Source of the DNA: JADJYF01 sp965278995
GTDB taxonomy: Bacteria; Pseudomonadota; Gammaproteobacteria; Ga0077536
NCBI GenBank assembly: GCA_965278995.1
Contig: OZ257136.1
Span: forward strand, 5,332,001-5,396,000
Length of the DNA stretch: 64,000 nt
Direction of reading: 5' to 3'
Part shown: positions 51,227 through 58,935 of the stretch, one piece after another
How positions within the stretch are numbered: position 1 is the first letter of the stretch
Layout of the letters: each line of letters begins with the position of its first letter
Notes under the pieces: model-generated
What the model was told of the DNA's origin: nothing
The model's database searches: none
Seen by the model: the letters and a program-made list of their open reading frames with translations, nothing else
Position numbers and translations under genes: made by a program

Positions 51227-52882
51227 ATGGCTGGAATCTTGTCTCGGCTGGGCGCGTTTGTTGCGGCACTCTGCCCGGCGTTGACACAGGCGGCCGACTC
51301 CGTGCAGAGCAGCGCTCCGCTCAACGTACCGGCGATATCGATGTTCCTGGTCTTTGTTCTGGCAACGCTCGGCATCACCCGCTGGGCAGCGCGGCGCACG
51401 CGGACCAGCGCTGATTATTACGCCGCAGGGGGCGCCATTACCGGCAGCCAGAACGGGCTCGCCATCGCCGGCGATTTCATGTCGGCAGCGTCGTTTCTCG
51501 GCGTGTCGGGCTTGGTCTACACCAGTGGTTACGATGGTCTGATCTACTCAATCGGCGGTCTCGCCGGCTGGCCCATCGTGCTGTTTCTGCTCGCCGAGCG
51601 ATTGCGCAATCTCGGTAAGTACACGTTCGCTGACGCGGTCAGCTATCGGCTAAGCGTGACGCCGATACGCATATTGTCGGTTTGCGGATCGCTCGTCGTC
51701 ATCATCATGTACCTGCTCGCGCAACTCGTCGGTGCCGGCACGCTGATCCAGGTACTGTTCGGTCTGCCATACGAAGTTGCCGTCATTCTGGTCGGCATCT
51801 TGATGGTGTTCTATGTCAGTTTCGGTGGCATGATTGCAACGACCTGGGTGCAGATCATCAAAGCCGCGCTGCTGCTGTTTGGCTCGACTGTGCTCACGTT
51901 CATCGTCATGCGCGAATTCGATTTCTCGTTCGAACGATTGTTCGCTGAAGCCGTTGCCGTGCATCCGAAAGGGTTGGCTGTGCTGGCACCGGGTGGTCTG
52001 GTGACAGATCCGTTGACAGCGGTCTCCATTGGCATTGCCGTTATGTTCGGCACGGCGGGGTTGCCACATATCCTCATGCGTTTCTTCACCGTGCCGGACG
52101 CCCGCGCGGCGCGCAAGTCGGTCTTCGTCGCGACGGGGCTCATCGGTTATTTCTATCTATTGATCGTAATCCTGGGTTTTGGATCGATAGTGCTGGTGTC
52201 GCAGAATCCGGATTTTCTCGATGCCGCCGGGCACCTACGTGGCGGCGACAATATGGCGGCCATTCATCTGGCGCAGGCAACGGCAGGAAATCTCTTTCTC
52301 GGCTTCATCTCCGCAGTTGCGTTCGCGACGATACTGGCGGTTGTATCAGGCTTGACGCTGTCTGGCGCAACAGCAATATCGCATGATCTTTATGCAAGCG
52401 TCATCAAGCGCGGCAACGCAAGTGAAACAGCTGTGCTACGCCTCTCCCGCATCGCGACCATCGTGCTCGGTGCGATCGCGGTCGGGCTCGCAATCGTGTT
52501 CGAAGGGCAGAACGTCGCATTCATGGTTCTGCTTGCATTCGCTGTCGCGGCGAGCGTCAACTTCCCGATACTGTTCTTGTCGATGTACTGGCGTCGGCTC
52601 TCGACGCGCGGCGCCGTGTGGGGCGGTTGGGTCGGCTTGCTGACAGCGATCGCCTGCGTCGTCCTCGGACCGACAGTGTGGGTCGAGACACTGGGGTTCG
52701 ATACGGCGATCTTCCCTTACAGATATCCCGCCCTGTTCGCTCTGGTGGCTTCGGTGACTGTTACCATCGCGGTCTCACTCACCGATCGCAGTGCTGGCGC
52801 CAAGCGCGAGGCTGCCGCTTTCGAAGCACAGTATGTACGCTCGTTGACGGGTATCGGTGCGAGCGGTGCCTCGAAGCACTGA
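51227..52882 (+). CDS. Sodium:solute symporter, ActP-like (acetate/monocarboxylate)
   Basis: 551 residues from the ATG at 51227, 4 bp after the DUF485 stop. A signal-like first helix (FVAALCPALTQAA) is followed by the SSF fold with RRTRTSADYYAAGGAITGSQNGLAIAGDFMSAASFLG. Further on are GYDGLIYSIGG, LRNLGKYTFADAVSYRL and GLPHILMRFFTVPDARAAR, all ActP hallmarks. It imports acetate or a related acid with Na+. A longer frame from 51158 overlaps the DUF485 gene and is rejected. Confidence 0.93.
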   Translation: MAGILSRLGAFVAALCPALTQAADSVQSSAPLNVPAISMFLVFVLATLGITRWAARRTRTSADYYAAGGAITGSQNGLAIAGDFMSAASFLGVSGLVYTSGYDGLIYSIGGLAGWPIVLFLLAERLRNLGKYTFADAVSYRLSVTPIRILSVCGSLVVIIMYLLAQLVGAGTLIQVLFGLPYEVAVILVGILMVFYVSFGGMIATTWVQIIKAALLLFGSTVLTFIVMREFDFSFERLFAEAVAVHPKGLAVLAPGGLVTDPLTAVSIGIAVMFGTAGLPHILMRFFTVPDARAARKSVFVATGLIGYFYLLIVILGFGSIVLVSQNPDFLDAAGHLRGGDNMAAIHLAQATAGNLFLGFISAVAFATILAVVSGLTLSGATAISHDLYASVIKRGNASETAVLRLSRIATIVLGAIAVGLAIVFEGQNVAFMVLLAFAVAASVNFPILFLSMYWRRLSTRGAVWGGWVGLLTAIACVVLGPTVWVETLGFDTAIFPYRYPALFALVASVTVTIAVSLTDRSAGAKREAAAFEAQYVRSLTGIGASGASKH

Positions 52883-52921
52883 GCCCGTTTTTTCTCATTC
52901 ATTTCGCGAGGAGATCTCATC

Positions 52922-53422
52922 ATGGCTTTGATCTTGACCAGCCAGAGTTTTAACGAAGGCGAATTGCTCGCCGCCGAGCAGATGCTCTCCGAAGCTTTCG
53001 GTTTCGGCTGCATGGGCGGCAATCAGTCGCCACAGTTGTCGTGGAGCGGTGCGCCGGAAGGCACGCAGAGTTTTGCCGTCACCTGCTTCGACCCAGACGC
53101 ACCGACCGGCAGCGGTTTCTGGCACTGGGTAGTGGCGAATATTCCAGCCAACGTCACGAGCCTGCCAACCGGTGCCGGCGATCCGGCAGCAGGTATGATG
53201 CCTGCCGGCGCACTCGAAGTTCGTACGGATTTCGGCAAGCCTGGCTATGGCGGCCCCTGCCCACCGCAAGGCGCCAACATACACCGCTATATCTTTACTG
53301 TTCACGCTGTCTCGCTGAAGGAACTACCAGTCACCGCAGACACTTCCGCCGCCATCGTCGGCTTCTATCTCAATTTCAACACACTGGCCAAAGCCAGCCT
53401 CATCGGCCTGTTCCGCCGCTGA
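52922..53422 (+). CDS. YbhB/YbcL family PEBP (Raf kinase inhibitor-like) protein
   Basis: 166 residues. The PEBP motifs are CMGGNQSPQLSWSGAPEGTQSF, CFDPDAPTGSGFWHWVVANIP (the DPDxP and GxxxHW ligand-binding motifs) and KPGYGGPCPPQG near the C-terminus. No signal peptide. The bacterial function is unclear, with ligand binding proposed. It directly precedes tRNA-Arg. Confidence 0.93.
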   Translation: MALILTSQSFNEGELLAAEQMLSEAFGFGCMGGNQSPQLSWSGAPEGTQSFAVTCFDPDAPTGSGFWHWVVANIPANVTSLPTGAGDPAAGMMPAGALEVRTDFGKPGYGGPCPPQGANIHRYIFTVHAVSLKELPVTADTSAAIVGFYLNFNTLAKASLIGLFRR

Positions 53423-53447
53423 GTGCGTTACACTACGGCACAACCAA

Positions 53448-53524
53448 GCGCCCATAGCTCAGTTGGATAGAGTACCTGGCTTCGAACCAGGTGGTCGGGA
53501 GTTCGAGTCTCTCTGGGCGCGCCA
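53448..53524 (+). tRNA. tRNA-Arg(UCG), integration-site tRNA
   Basis: 77 nt with encoded CCA. The acceptor GCGCCCA pairs with TGGGCGC. The anticodon loop CTTCGAA between CCTGG and CCAGG gives anticodon TCG, reading CGA. The T loop is GTTCGAGTC. An integrase gene ends 16 bp downstream, so the tRNA 3' end is the likely att site. No second copy of that 3' end was found in the window. Confidence 0.96.
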
Positions 53525-53539
53525 ACTAGCTGATAGATT

Positions 53540-54643
53540 TCAAGCGGTTACCGGGCCTCCGGTCGCCGCTTTTTGTTTCAGCACAATCAGTGCCGGAGTT
53601 TTGCCGGACTTTCCTTCGCATACCCGCTCTGCTGCCTCCAACAGCTCTGCCAATTCGGGTGCCGAGTAGTGCGAGGTGATGTCGCCGTTGCGGTGACCGA
53701 GTAACACTTTCCGCGTCTCCAACGGCACGCCGGCGGCGCGCAGTCGTCGACCAAAGGTGTGCTTCAAGTCATGCACACGGACCTGCTTCAGACCAACTGT
53801 CACCCGGATCCGTTTCCAGGCACTATTGTTCATCTTGGTGACCGGGTGCCCGTGATAGGAAAACACATGGGTAGCATGGGTCCCCCGCATGCCTTCTACG
53901 ACCGACTTGGCTACCCGATTCAACACGACTAATCGATCCTCGCCATTCTTCACCCGCGCGCCGGGAACCATGAACACTGACGTACCGAGCTCCGGCACTA
54001 CGATCTCCCAGTCCCAGCGAAGCTGGCAAACCTCCTGTTCCCGACAGCCTGTGTTGACCTTGAATAACGACATCCGGGCCAGATGATTCGGCAGTGCCTG
54101 CAGCAAGGTCGTCTGCTCTTCCCACGACAGCGGGTAGGGCTTGCGCGCATCGTGCGTCGACAACATCTGGATCAGCGGGGCGGTGTCGAGCCAGGTTACT
54201 CCGGACTCATCTCGCCATAGTCTCGCCGCCAGATTCAAAATACGCCGCACGATGCTCAACGCCAGGTTGATGCTCTTGTGCTTCACGCCCGCTGCCTGCC
54301 GCGCTTCGATGAACGGCTTCAGCGTGCCGAGATGCACATGCTCCAACGCGAGCCCGCCGATGTACGAGTCCAGTTGCTTCAAGTGCCACGCGTAATCCGC
54401 GATGCTTCGAAGCGCCAGGTTCTCTTCGAGGAAGCGTGCCGCCGCCTCTCTGAACACCCGACTTGGCCGGAGCCCGAACACCTTCGCCATCCGGGCTTCT
54501 TCAATCCGGCGAGCCAGCATCAGCTGCGCCGTTTTGAGGTCGCCTGTGCCAGTGCTTTCGTGAATCTTGCGGCCGAAGATCTGCTTTTCGATGTGCCAGA
54601 TCCCGGCCCGTGCACGCAGCCCTGGGTATCGTTTGCGTCCCAT
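53540..54643 (-). CDS. Tyrosine-type site-specific integrase of the island
   Basis: 367 residues. The catalytic set is R201 (TGCREQE), K232 (VKNGEDR), H291, H317 (LGHRNG) and the nucleophile Y326 (ITSHYSA). The HxxR box reads HDLKHTFGRRL with Lys at the second Arg position (294), a variant I associate with this integrase subgroup. It faces tRNA-Arg, the usual setting for integration into a tRNA 3' end. Its first 124 bp overlap the excisionase-like gene. It looks intact. Confidence 0.93.
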   Translation of the reverse strand: MGRKRYPGLRARAGIWHIEKQIFGRKIHESTGTGDLKTAQLMLARRIEEARMAKVFGLRPSRVFREAAARFLEENLALRSIADYAWHLKQLDSYIGGLALEHVHLGTLKPFIEARQAAGVKHKSINLALSIVRRILNLAARLWRDESGVTWLDTAPLIQMLSTHDARKPYPLSWEEQTTLLQALPNHLARMSLFKVNTGCREQEVCQLRWDWEIVVPELGTSVFMVPGARVKNGEDRLVVLNRVAKSVVEGMRGTHATHVFSYHGHPVTKMNNSAWKRIRVTVGLKQVRVHDLKHTFGRRLRAAGVPLETRKVLLGHRNGDITSHYSAPELAELLEAAERVCEGKSGKTPALIVLKQKAATGGPVTA

Positions 54644-54891
54644 ATTCCTTCTCCTATTGGATCAGAGGCGGGACGCCCGTTGCGGGATTTATAGTGATCT
54701 ACCCAGGCGTCCAGTTCAAGACGGTCGAAGGCGATGCCTTGTCGACCGATAGGGAGCTCAGTCAGATGCGGCCGGACTTCGGCATTGAAGCGGTTGCGGT
54801 CCATACCGAGATAGCGGGGCGCATCGCGGAAGCGGAGTAGCCGTGGCTGGAAAGGGGAGGTGGCCGAGCCGTCTTTGTGCATGGCCGTCAT
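54520..54891 (-). CDS. Excisionase/AlpA-like DNA-binding protein overlapping the integrase gene
   Basis: 123 residues. The N-terminal part RLLRFRDAPRYLGMDRNRF is a winged-helix (MerR/AlpA-type) DNA-binding motif, followed by EVRPHLTELPIGRQGIAFDR and a helix LDAWVDHYK. The C-terminal tail (SGTSKSRSSAARFTKALAQ) is the Ser-rich tail I associate with proteins encoded just upstream of such integrases. The gene ends 124 bp inside the integrase gene in another frame. I infer control of excision or of integrase expression. Confidence 0.72.
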   Translation of the reverse strand: MTAMHKDGSATSPFQPRLLRFRDAPRYLGMDRNRFNAEVRPHLTELPIGRQGIAFDRLELDAWVDHYKSRNGRPASDPIGEGIWDANDTQGCVHGPGSGTSKSRSSAARFTKALAQATSKRRS

Positions 54892-55197
54892 CGTCGTTCC
54901 ACGGCAACGTGGCGGTGAAGGACAAAGCCAGCTTTGCCGCTGCGTGATTCAGAGCGGTGTGAAATGTGGCGGTGGCGTCGCGCGTTTCTGAGAATTACCC
55001 TAAGGCGGTTTATGTAACGATGCCGCCATGGAATGGGAGCGCCGGCGCCGAATGGTCTCGCCAATCTTGCTCGACTATTGCCAGTAACGAGTCCTGCTCA
55101 CGGCTGAAGTGAGTTCGATGGATGACCGTGTTCGGAGGCTCCGAAACCTTGATCTCAAATAAAACAATCAATAAGAGATGGGTTCTCGATGGCGTCT

Positions 55198-55257
55198 TTG
55201 AATTTGTGAATGAAAGTTTCGGGCCGAAACTTTTGTCCACAGGCAGAGCGGAAATCG
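55198..55257. repeat. Palindrome-bearing direct repeat, copy A
   Basis: Consensus TTGAATTTGTGAATGA, then arms AAAGTTTCGG and CCGAAACTTT around one G (55213-55233), then TGTCCACAGGC and GAAATCGC. The TTTGTCCACA segment resembles a DnaA box with one change. Copy B lies 198 bp further on. The flanks are conserved while the arms differ in a compensated way. Confidence 0.75.
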
Positions 55258-55394
55258 CCGACGTTCCGAGCCGGGTTTTCGCTTGACAGCACCACCGGGT
55301 GAAGGTGAATCGGTGCTTGGTTTGGCAGGCTGATGGTCAAAAAGACGCAACTGCTGATGAAACAAATACTAAGTGATTTGATCTCGAAGTGATC

Positions 55395-55456
55395 TTCGAA
55401 TTTGTGAATGAATTATTCGGGCCGAATAATTTGTCCACAGGCTGAGCCGAAATCGC
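55395..55456. repeat. Palindrome-bearing direct repeat, copy B
   Basis: The same frame as copy A: GAATTTGTGAATG, then arms AATTATTCGG and CCGAATAATT around one G (55411-55431), then TGTCCACAGGC and GAAATCGC. Compared with copy A, three positions in the left arm changed and all three partners in the right arm changed with them. Confidence 0.75.
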
Positions 55457-55518
55457 GCAGGTCTGAAGCGTGATTGTTTTCGGGGAGAAAGTGGACGGTC
55501 GTATCGCGATCGCCGGGT

Positions 55519-56385
55519 TCAACGGCCGAGATAAACAGCCGTAATCGCCTCGCGTTCATGGCCTAGCTCGCGACTGATGGTCAGGCGGGCTTCGGTGTCG
55601 CGGACTTTCTGTTCCCGAGTCAGGCTTGTCGAGTTCGGGCCGCCGGCGGCTGGTGATTGCCAGCCGGTCAACTCGTGGTAGCGCCGCTGTGCATAGGCAT
55701 GCCGGAGTCCATGCAGCTTCGAGAGTCCGGCGCGGGCGGTATGTCCTTCATAGACGCGCAGCTGCTGGATGTAGTTGCGATCGGCCGGGATGAGCGAGCC
55801 ACGCCCGGCCTGCCGGTGCGCACGGTCGAGTACTTCGCGTTGTGCTTCAGTGCGGATGGGGATCTCGCGTGCCTTGCCGCCCTTGGTCCAACTGTCCTTG
55901 AGCACCAGCGTGTCGCCGCGGTCGGCGTAGCTGGGGGAGAACTTGATGGCTTCTTCCCGCCGCAGGCCGAAAGCCTGCTGAAGTTCGAGACTCATCCGAA
56001 CATGCGCGTCCTTCACTTTGCTTATGGCGTCAGCTGTAACCGATTGCGCCTTGCTCTCGTGAGCCACGAACTGGCGGTGTGGGATCTGGTAATGATCGTT
56101 CGAGCGCGCGATCACGTTCGCCCGATTGACCTTGGCCGCCCACCAGCGCAGTGCCGCCATGCGGTTCTTGATGGTCGCGACCGCAAGTGACTCGCCGAGC
56201 CAGCGCTTCGTCAAGGCTTCGACGTGCTTCGGCTTCAATGAACGGCTGTTCAACTGCAGAAAGCCGAGCTCATTGAGTTGGTTTGCGATCAGCGCCAGTA
56301 GCCAACGGCGCTGGGCCTGGGTGGCATAGCTCCCATCGCGATTCTGATTACACAGTAGTTTCAGTTGGTGGTTGAGGTCCCGCAT
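55519..56385 (-). CDS. Tyrosine recombinase, Integrase_1-type (second recombinase)
   Basis: 288 residues from the ATG at 56385 (MRDLNHQLKLLCNQNRDGSY), the usual start of this family. The N-terminal SAM-like domain extends to ~100 (GTIKNRMAALRWWAAKV-like region). The catalytic domain carries LRREEAIKF (Arg), DSWTKGGKAREIPIR (Lys), HGLRHAYAQ (HxxR), GHEREAITAVYLG (His and Tyr). It ends right after the tyrosine. These recombinases occur in integrative elements. A frame to 56490 would add unrelated residues. Confidence 0.88.
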   Translation of the reverse strand: MRDLNHQLKLLCNQNRDGSYATQAQRRWLLALIANQLNELGFLQLNSRSLKPKHVEALTKRWLGESLAVATIKNRMAALRWWAAKVNRANVIARSNDHYQIPHRQFVAHESKAQSVTADAISKVKDAHVRMSLELQQAFGLRREEAIKFSPSYADRGDTLVLKDSWTKGGKAREIPIRTEAQREVLDRAHRQAGRGSLIPADRNYIQQLRVYEGHTARAGLSKLHGLRHAYAQRRYHELTGWQSPAAGGPNSTSLTREQKVRDTEARLTISRELGHEREAITAVYLGR

Positions 56386-56492
56386 GTGTTTGAACAAGTC
56401 AGGTAAGTGTTGATGACCACCCATGGGCACGTAGCCACATGAGCACGCTTGCGCGTGACAGATCGGGGACACAACTCCCCAAGACCTCAAAG

Positions 56493-56822
56493 TGCCGGTC
56501 TCCGGCAGTGCGGGTTATCCTCGTGGAGGACATGACCGCACCAGTCCAACTCGCCCGTTGCGGGCATCTGAGTAACAAACAGTGCTAGCGCACTGGAATG
56601 AGCAGCGCGGGAGAATTCCCGGCTCTGATAGCGTACGAGGGGACGGACTTGACCTGAGCATGACGCCCGTCCGCGCTCGCGATGGAGAAGACCAGAACGA
56701 ATGAACCGCATTCGTCTGAGCCAGGCATAGGGCCTGGAGAACACTCACATCTCAGCAGTCTGTCGACTGCAGCCTACCCAGTCGGTCCCGGATAGACTGT
56801 TTGCCACGATAAGCGTCGTGGC
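56493..56822 (+). ncRNA. Candidate structured RNA: ten consecutive hairpins
   Basis: Stems by position: 56493-56507 TGCCGG/CCGGCA; 56508-56541 GTGCGG/CCGCAC enclosing TCCTC/GAGGA; 56553-56565 GCCCG/CGGGC; 56580-56595 CAGTGC/GCACTG; 56600-56625 GAGC/GCTC enclosing CGGGA/TCCCG; 56641-56672 GGACGG/CCGTCC; 56697-56715 ACGAATG/CATTCGT; 56721-56737 CCAGGC/GCCTGG; 56755-56770 GCAGTC/GACTGC; 56803-56822 GCCACGA/TCGTGGC. Loops are mostly 3-6 nt. There is no open frame across it. A large RNA such as a HEARO/omega-type RNA or an intron relic is possible. The family and strand are not established, and plus is a guess. Confidence 0.45.
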
Positions 56823-56969
56823 CACGCATCAATTCCGTGGGGGTGAGTCTAGGGCGGGGAGGAGAGAATGGCTTCGGGAAACCGGGACGCCGGAGCGCGG
56901 TATTTCGGACGTCGTACTTAGAGCGTCCTGCCGGCGGCGGCGCCAGAAAGCCGCAACGGGGCTCGGCCT

Positions 56970-57011
56970 GCCGTCCTCGTCCCTACCGCGTCGCGTAGGG
57001 ACGAGGACGGC
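56970..57011. repeat. Long perfect inverted repeat (17-bp stem, 8-nt loop)
   Basis: The arms at 56970-56986 and 56995-57011 (GCCGTCCTCGTCCCTAC and its complement) pair without mismatch around CGCGTCGC. It lies ~45 bp before the first recognisable IS91 transposase codon. It may be a terminator, a REP-like element or an element end. Confidence 0.7.
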
Positions 57012-57054
57012 CTTCGGAGGTCAAAACGCAACGCCAATCACATGGCACTAATCG

Positions 57055-57900
57055 GCGTCCGGCGGCTTTTGCCCGAGCTGTGGCGCACGCAGGATGTCCG
57101 AAGGGGCCGCGCTGTTGGTGGACGAAGTGCTGCCCCGAGAACCCATGCGGCAATGGGTGCTGAGCGTCCCGTTCGCGTTACGTTATCTCTTCGCCACTGC
57201 GCCTGCCGTGATGGGCCAGGTGCTGGGTATCGTCGTCTATCGCACCATCGCGAATCATTTGATCAAGGCCGCCGGCATGACCTGCGCAACGGCGCAAACT
57301 GGCGCAGTGACGTTGACCCAGCGCTTCGGCAGCGCGCTGGATTTGAACATCCACTTCCATATGTTGTTCCTCGACGGCGTGTACGTGACAACGGGCGATG
57401 GCTTGCGCTTTCGCCGGGTGCCGCCGCCGACGGTGGAGGCCCTCGAGAAGTTGGTTCGCGGGATCAGCGAGCGGGTCGGGCGCACGCTCGAACGCCTGGG
57501 GCTGCTAGTACGCGACCTGGAGAGCAGCTTTCTGACACCGGACTCGCCGGACGGCGCGGGGTTCGATGATTCCGTCTCAAAACACCCTACCGTGACGGCA
57601 CCACGGATGTCGTGTTTGAGCCGCTCGACTTTATCGCCCGGCTTGCCGCGCTGGTGCCGACGCCCCGGGTCAACCTCACGTGTTACCACGGGGTATTTGC
57701 GCCGAACCACCGATTGCGTGAGCAAGTGACGCCGGCCAGGCGAGGCCGGCGCAAGGCTGAGACCGCCAACGAGGCCGCACCCGCGCGCCACGTCTCGATG
57801 ACATGGGTACAACGGTTGAAGCGGGTGTTCAACATCGATATCGAGACCTTACCGCTTCCGCGCGGACAAGGATCGTTACGAACGATCTTGATAAAAGCCA
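57055..57900 (+). pseudogene. IS91-family transposase relic (5' truncated, internal deletion, frameshift)
   Basis: The first frame reads GFCPSCGARRMSEGAALLVD, then VLPREPMRQWVLSVPFALRY and QRFGSALDLNIHFHMLFLDG, all IS91/Y2 transposase signatures, up to GAGFDDSV near 57572. A different frame then continues LKTPYRDGTTDVVFEPLDF from 57576, so roughly 80-90 codons, including the catalytic C-terminal part of the core, are missing at 57570-57576. The end diverges after VFNIDIET and lacks the final zinc-binding Cys. The N-terminal part before GFCPSC is also gone. It is inactive. Confidence 0.88.
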
Positions 57901-57937
57901 TACAGGAGAATGGGCAATGCGCGGCGCACGAAAGACA

Positions 57938-58297
57938 CTAAGCCGCCTGTTTGATTAAAGATTCAGCGGGTATTCCCAGCCCCTTGTGCAGCTTCCATGC
58001 CATGGCCATCGTCAATGGACGCTTGTGATTTAGCACTTCGTAAACGCGGTTAGCTTGCCCGATATACGGCACGAGATCTTTGACCGTCAGATTGCGCTGT
58101 TCCATGACGTATTTGATGGCTTCAATCGGATCGGGTAGATCCAGCGGAAAATGTTTCGCCTCATAAGCTTCCACCAGCGTGACCAGAACATCCAAACGGT
58201 CGCCGTCGGGTGTATTGCGTTTTGCGGTCATCAGCTGCTCAATCGATTTAAGCGCCGCTGCGTAGTCACGCTTGGTTCTAATTGGTTTAATTTCCAT
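57938..58297 (-). CDS. higA: HigA-type antitoxin (XRE helix-turn-helix)
   Basis: 119 residues. N-terminal RTKRDYAAALKSIEQLM and LVEAYEAKHFPLDLPDPIEAIKYVMEQRNLT are typical of HigA-family antitoxins, followed by the helix-turn-helix DLVPYIGQANRVYEVLNHKRPL. It neutralises HigB and represses the operon. It lies 17 bp downstream of the toxin gene, the toxin-first order of higBA. Confidence 0.9.
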   Translation of the reverse strand: MEIKPIRTKRDYAAALKSIEQLMTAKRNTPDGDRLDVLVTLVEAYEAKHFPLDLPDPIEAIKYVMEQRNLTVKDLVPYIGQANRVYEVLNHKRPLTMAMAWKLHKGLGIPAESLIKQAA

Positions 58298-58314
58298 CGA
58301 AGGCTCTCGCGTAG

Positions 58315-58935
58315 CTATATAGTCTGCGCATCAATCCGATCGTATTGTTCATGCGTCCCGATAAACCGAACGTAGACGATACGGTAAGAATAGTTAATCC
58401 AAACCACAATTCGGTACTTATTTCCCGCGATATTGAATACCGCGCGGCCGTCCTTGAGAATACTCGTATTGCCGATTTCGCGCTTCAATTCCGCCGGCGA
58501 TGCCCAGTTGGCTTTGAGCGCTTGCTGGTACCAGGCCAACACAGGCTCCCGAGCATCGGTGTACGCAGGGTTGCCCTCGACAAAGCTTTTGAGAGTGCGC
58601 AGCGCGACGAGCCGCCTCACAGTGGCCTCGACCACGGCGAACAAGTTGAAGAAGTCGCGCACTTCGGCCGCAACCGGGGTCATCACGCGACAGCCGACCT
58701 GCGGCACGAGGCGCACGAAGCCTTCACTCTCGAGGCGCTTCAGCGCTTCCATCACCGGCACCCGGCTGCGGTCCAGGGTGCGGGCTACCTCGACCACCGA
58801 GTTCTTGGCACCGGCCGTGAGATCGCCTTCGAACTGGCGATCTTTCAAGTGGGTATAGGCAGCTTCGGAGCGGGCCGAACCGCCGTTTCCGTGGGTCGGA
58901 GGCAGGGGCCCCCGGTGGGGCCGAGTTCCGTTCAT
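58315..58935 (-). CDS. GntR DNA-binding domain fused in frame to a HigB toxin
   Basis: 206 residues. Residues ~22-105 are a GntR/FadR-type winged helix and the start of the FCD domain (SVVEVARTLDRSRVPVMEAL, FVRLVPQVGCRVM, EVRDFFNLFAVVEATVRRL). From ~105 to the end the protein is a complete HigB mRNA interferase (LVALRTLKSFVEGNPAY, KDGRAVFNIAGNKYRIVVW, VRFIGTHEQYDRID). The GTG codon for residue 105 (58623) preceded by GAGG could also serve as the native HigB start, giving 102 residues. The island edge probably cut a GntR gene here. Both products may be made. Confidence 0.8.
   Translation of the reverse strand: MNGTRPHRGPLPPTHGNGGSARSEAAYTHLKDRQFEGDLTAGAKNSVVEVARTLDRSRVPVMEALKRLESEGFVRLVPQVGCRVMTPVAAEVRDFFNLFAVVEATVRRLVALRTLKSFVEGNPAYTDAREPVLAWYQQALKANWASPAELKREIGNTSILKDGRAVFNIAGNKYRIVVWINYSYRIVYVRFIGTHEQYDRIDAQTI

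Larger units (their letters stand above)
54892..55518. other. Noncoding, repeat-bearing zone between the excisionase and recombinase genes
   Basis: About 630 bp, AT-richer than the flanks, without a credible gene. It contains the repeat units at 55198-55257 and 55395-55456 and a separate 15-bp palindrome at 55134-55148 (TTCGGAG, G, CTCCGAA). Short minus-strand frames exist only because the repeat translates. A recombination, replication or regulatory role is possible. Confidence 0.5.
56386..57054. other. Gene-free stretch with dense hairpins between the recombinase and IS91 relic
   Basis: About 670 bp without a recognisable protein. It contains ten successive inverted repeats (56493-56822), listed as a candidate ncRNA, and one long hairpin at 56970-57011. 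A strong ribosome-site-like GGGGAGGAGAGA precedes an ATG at 56868, which opens only a 17-codon frame. Confidence 0.5.

Noticed and set aside
55198..55456. CRISPR-like array
   Set aside because: There are only two copies, ~60 bp long, 198 bp apart, with no regular spacers and no cas genes.
56840..57041. IscB or other nuclease gene following the hairpin field
   Set aside because: A good ribosome-site-like sequence precedes an ATG at 56868, but the frame stops after 17 codons and shows no IscB N-terminal motif.
57042..57569. 175-codon plus-strand frame over the IS91 relic
   Set aside because: A different frame over the same bases encodes clear IS91 transposase motifs. This one is its shadow.
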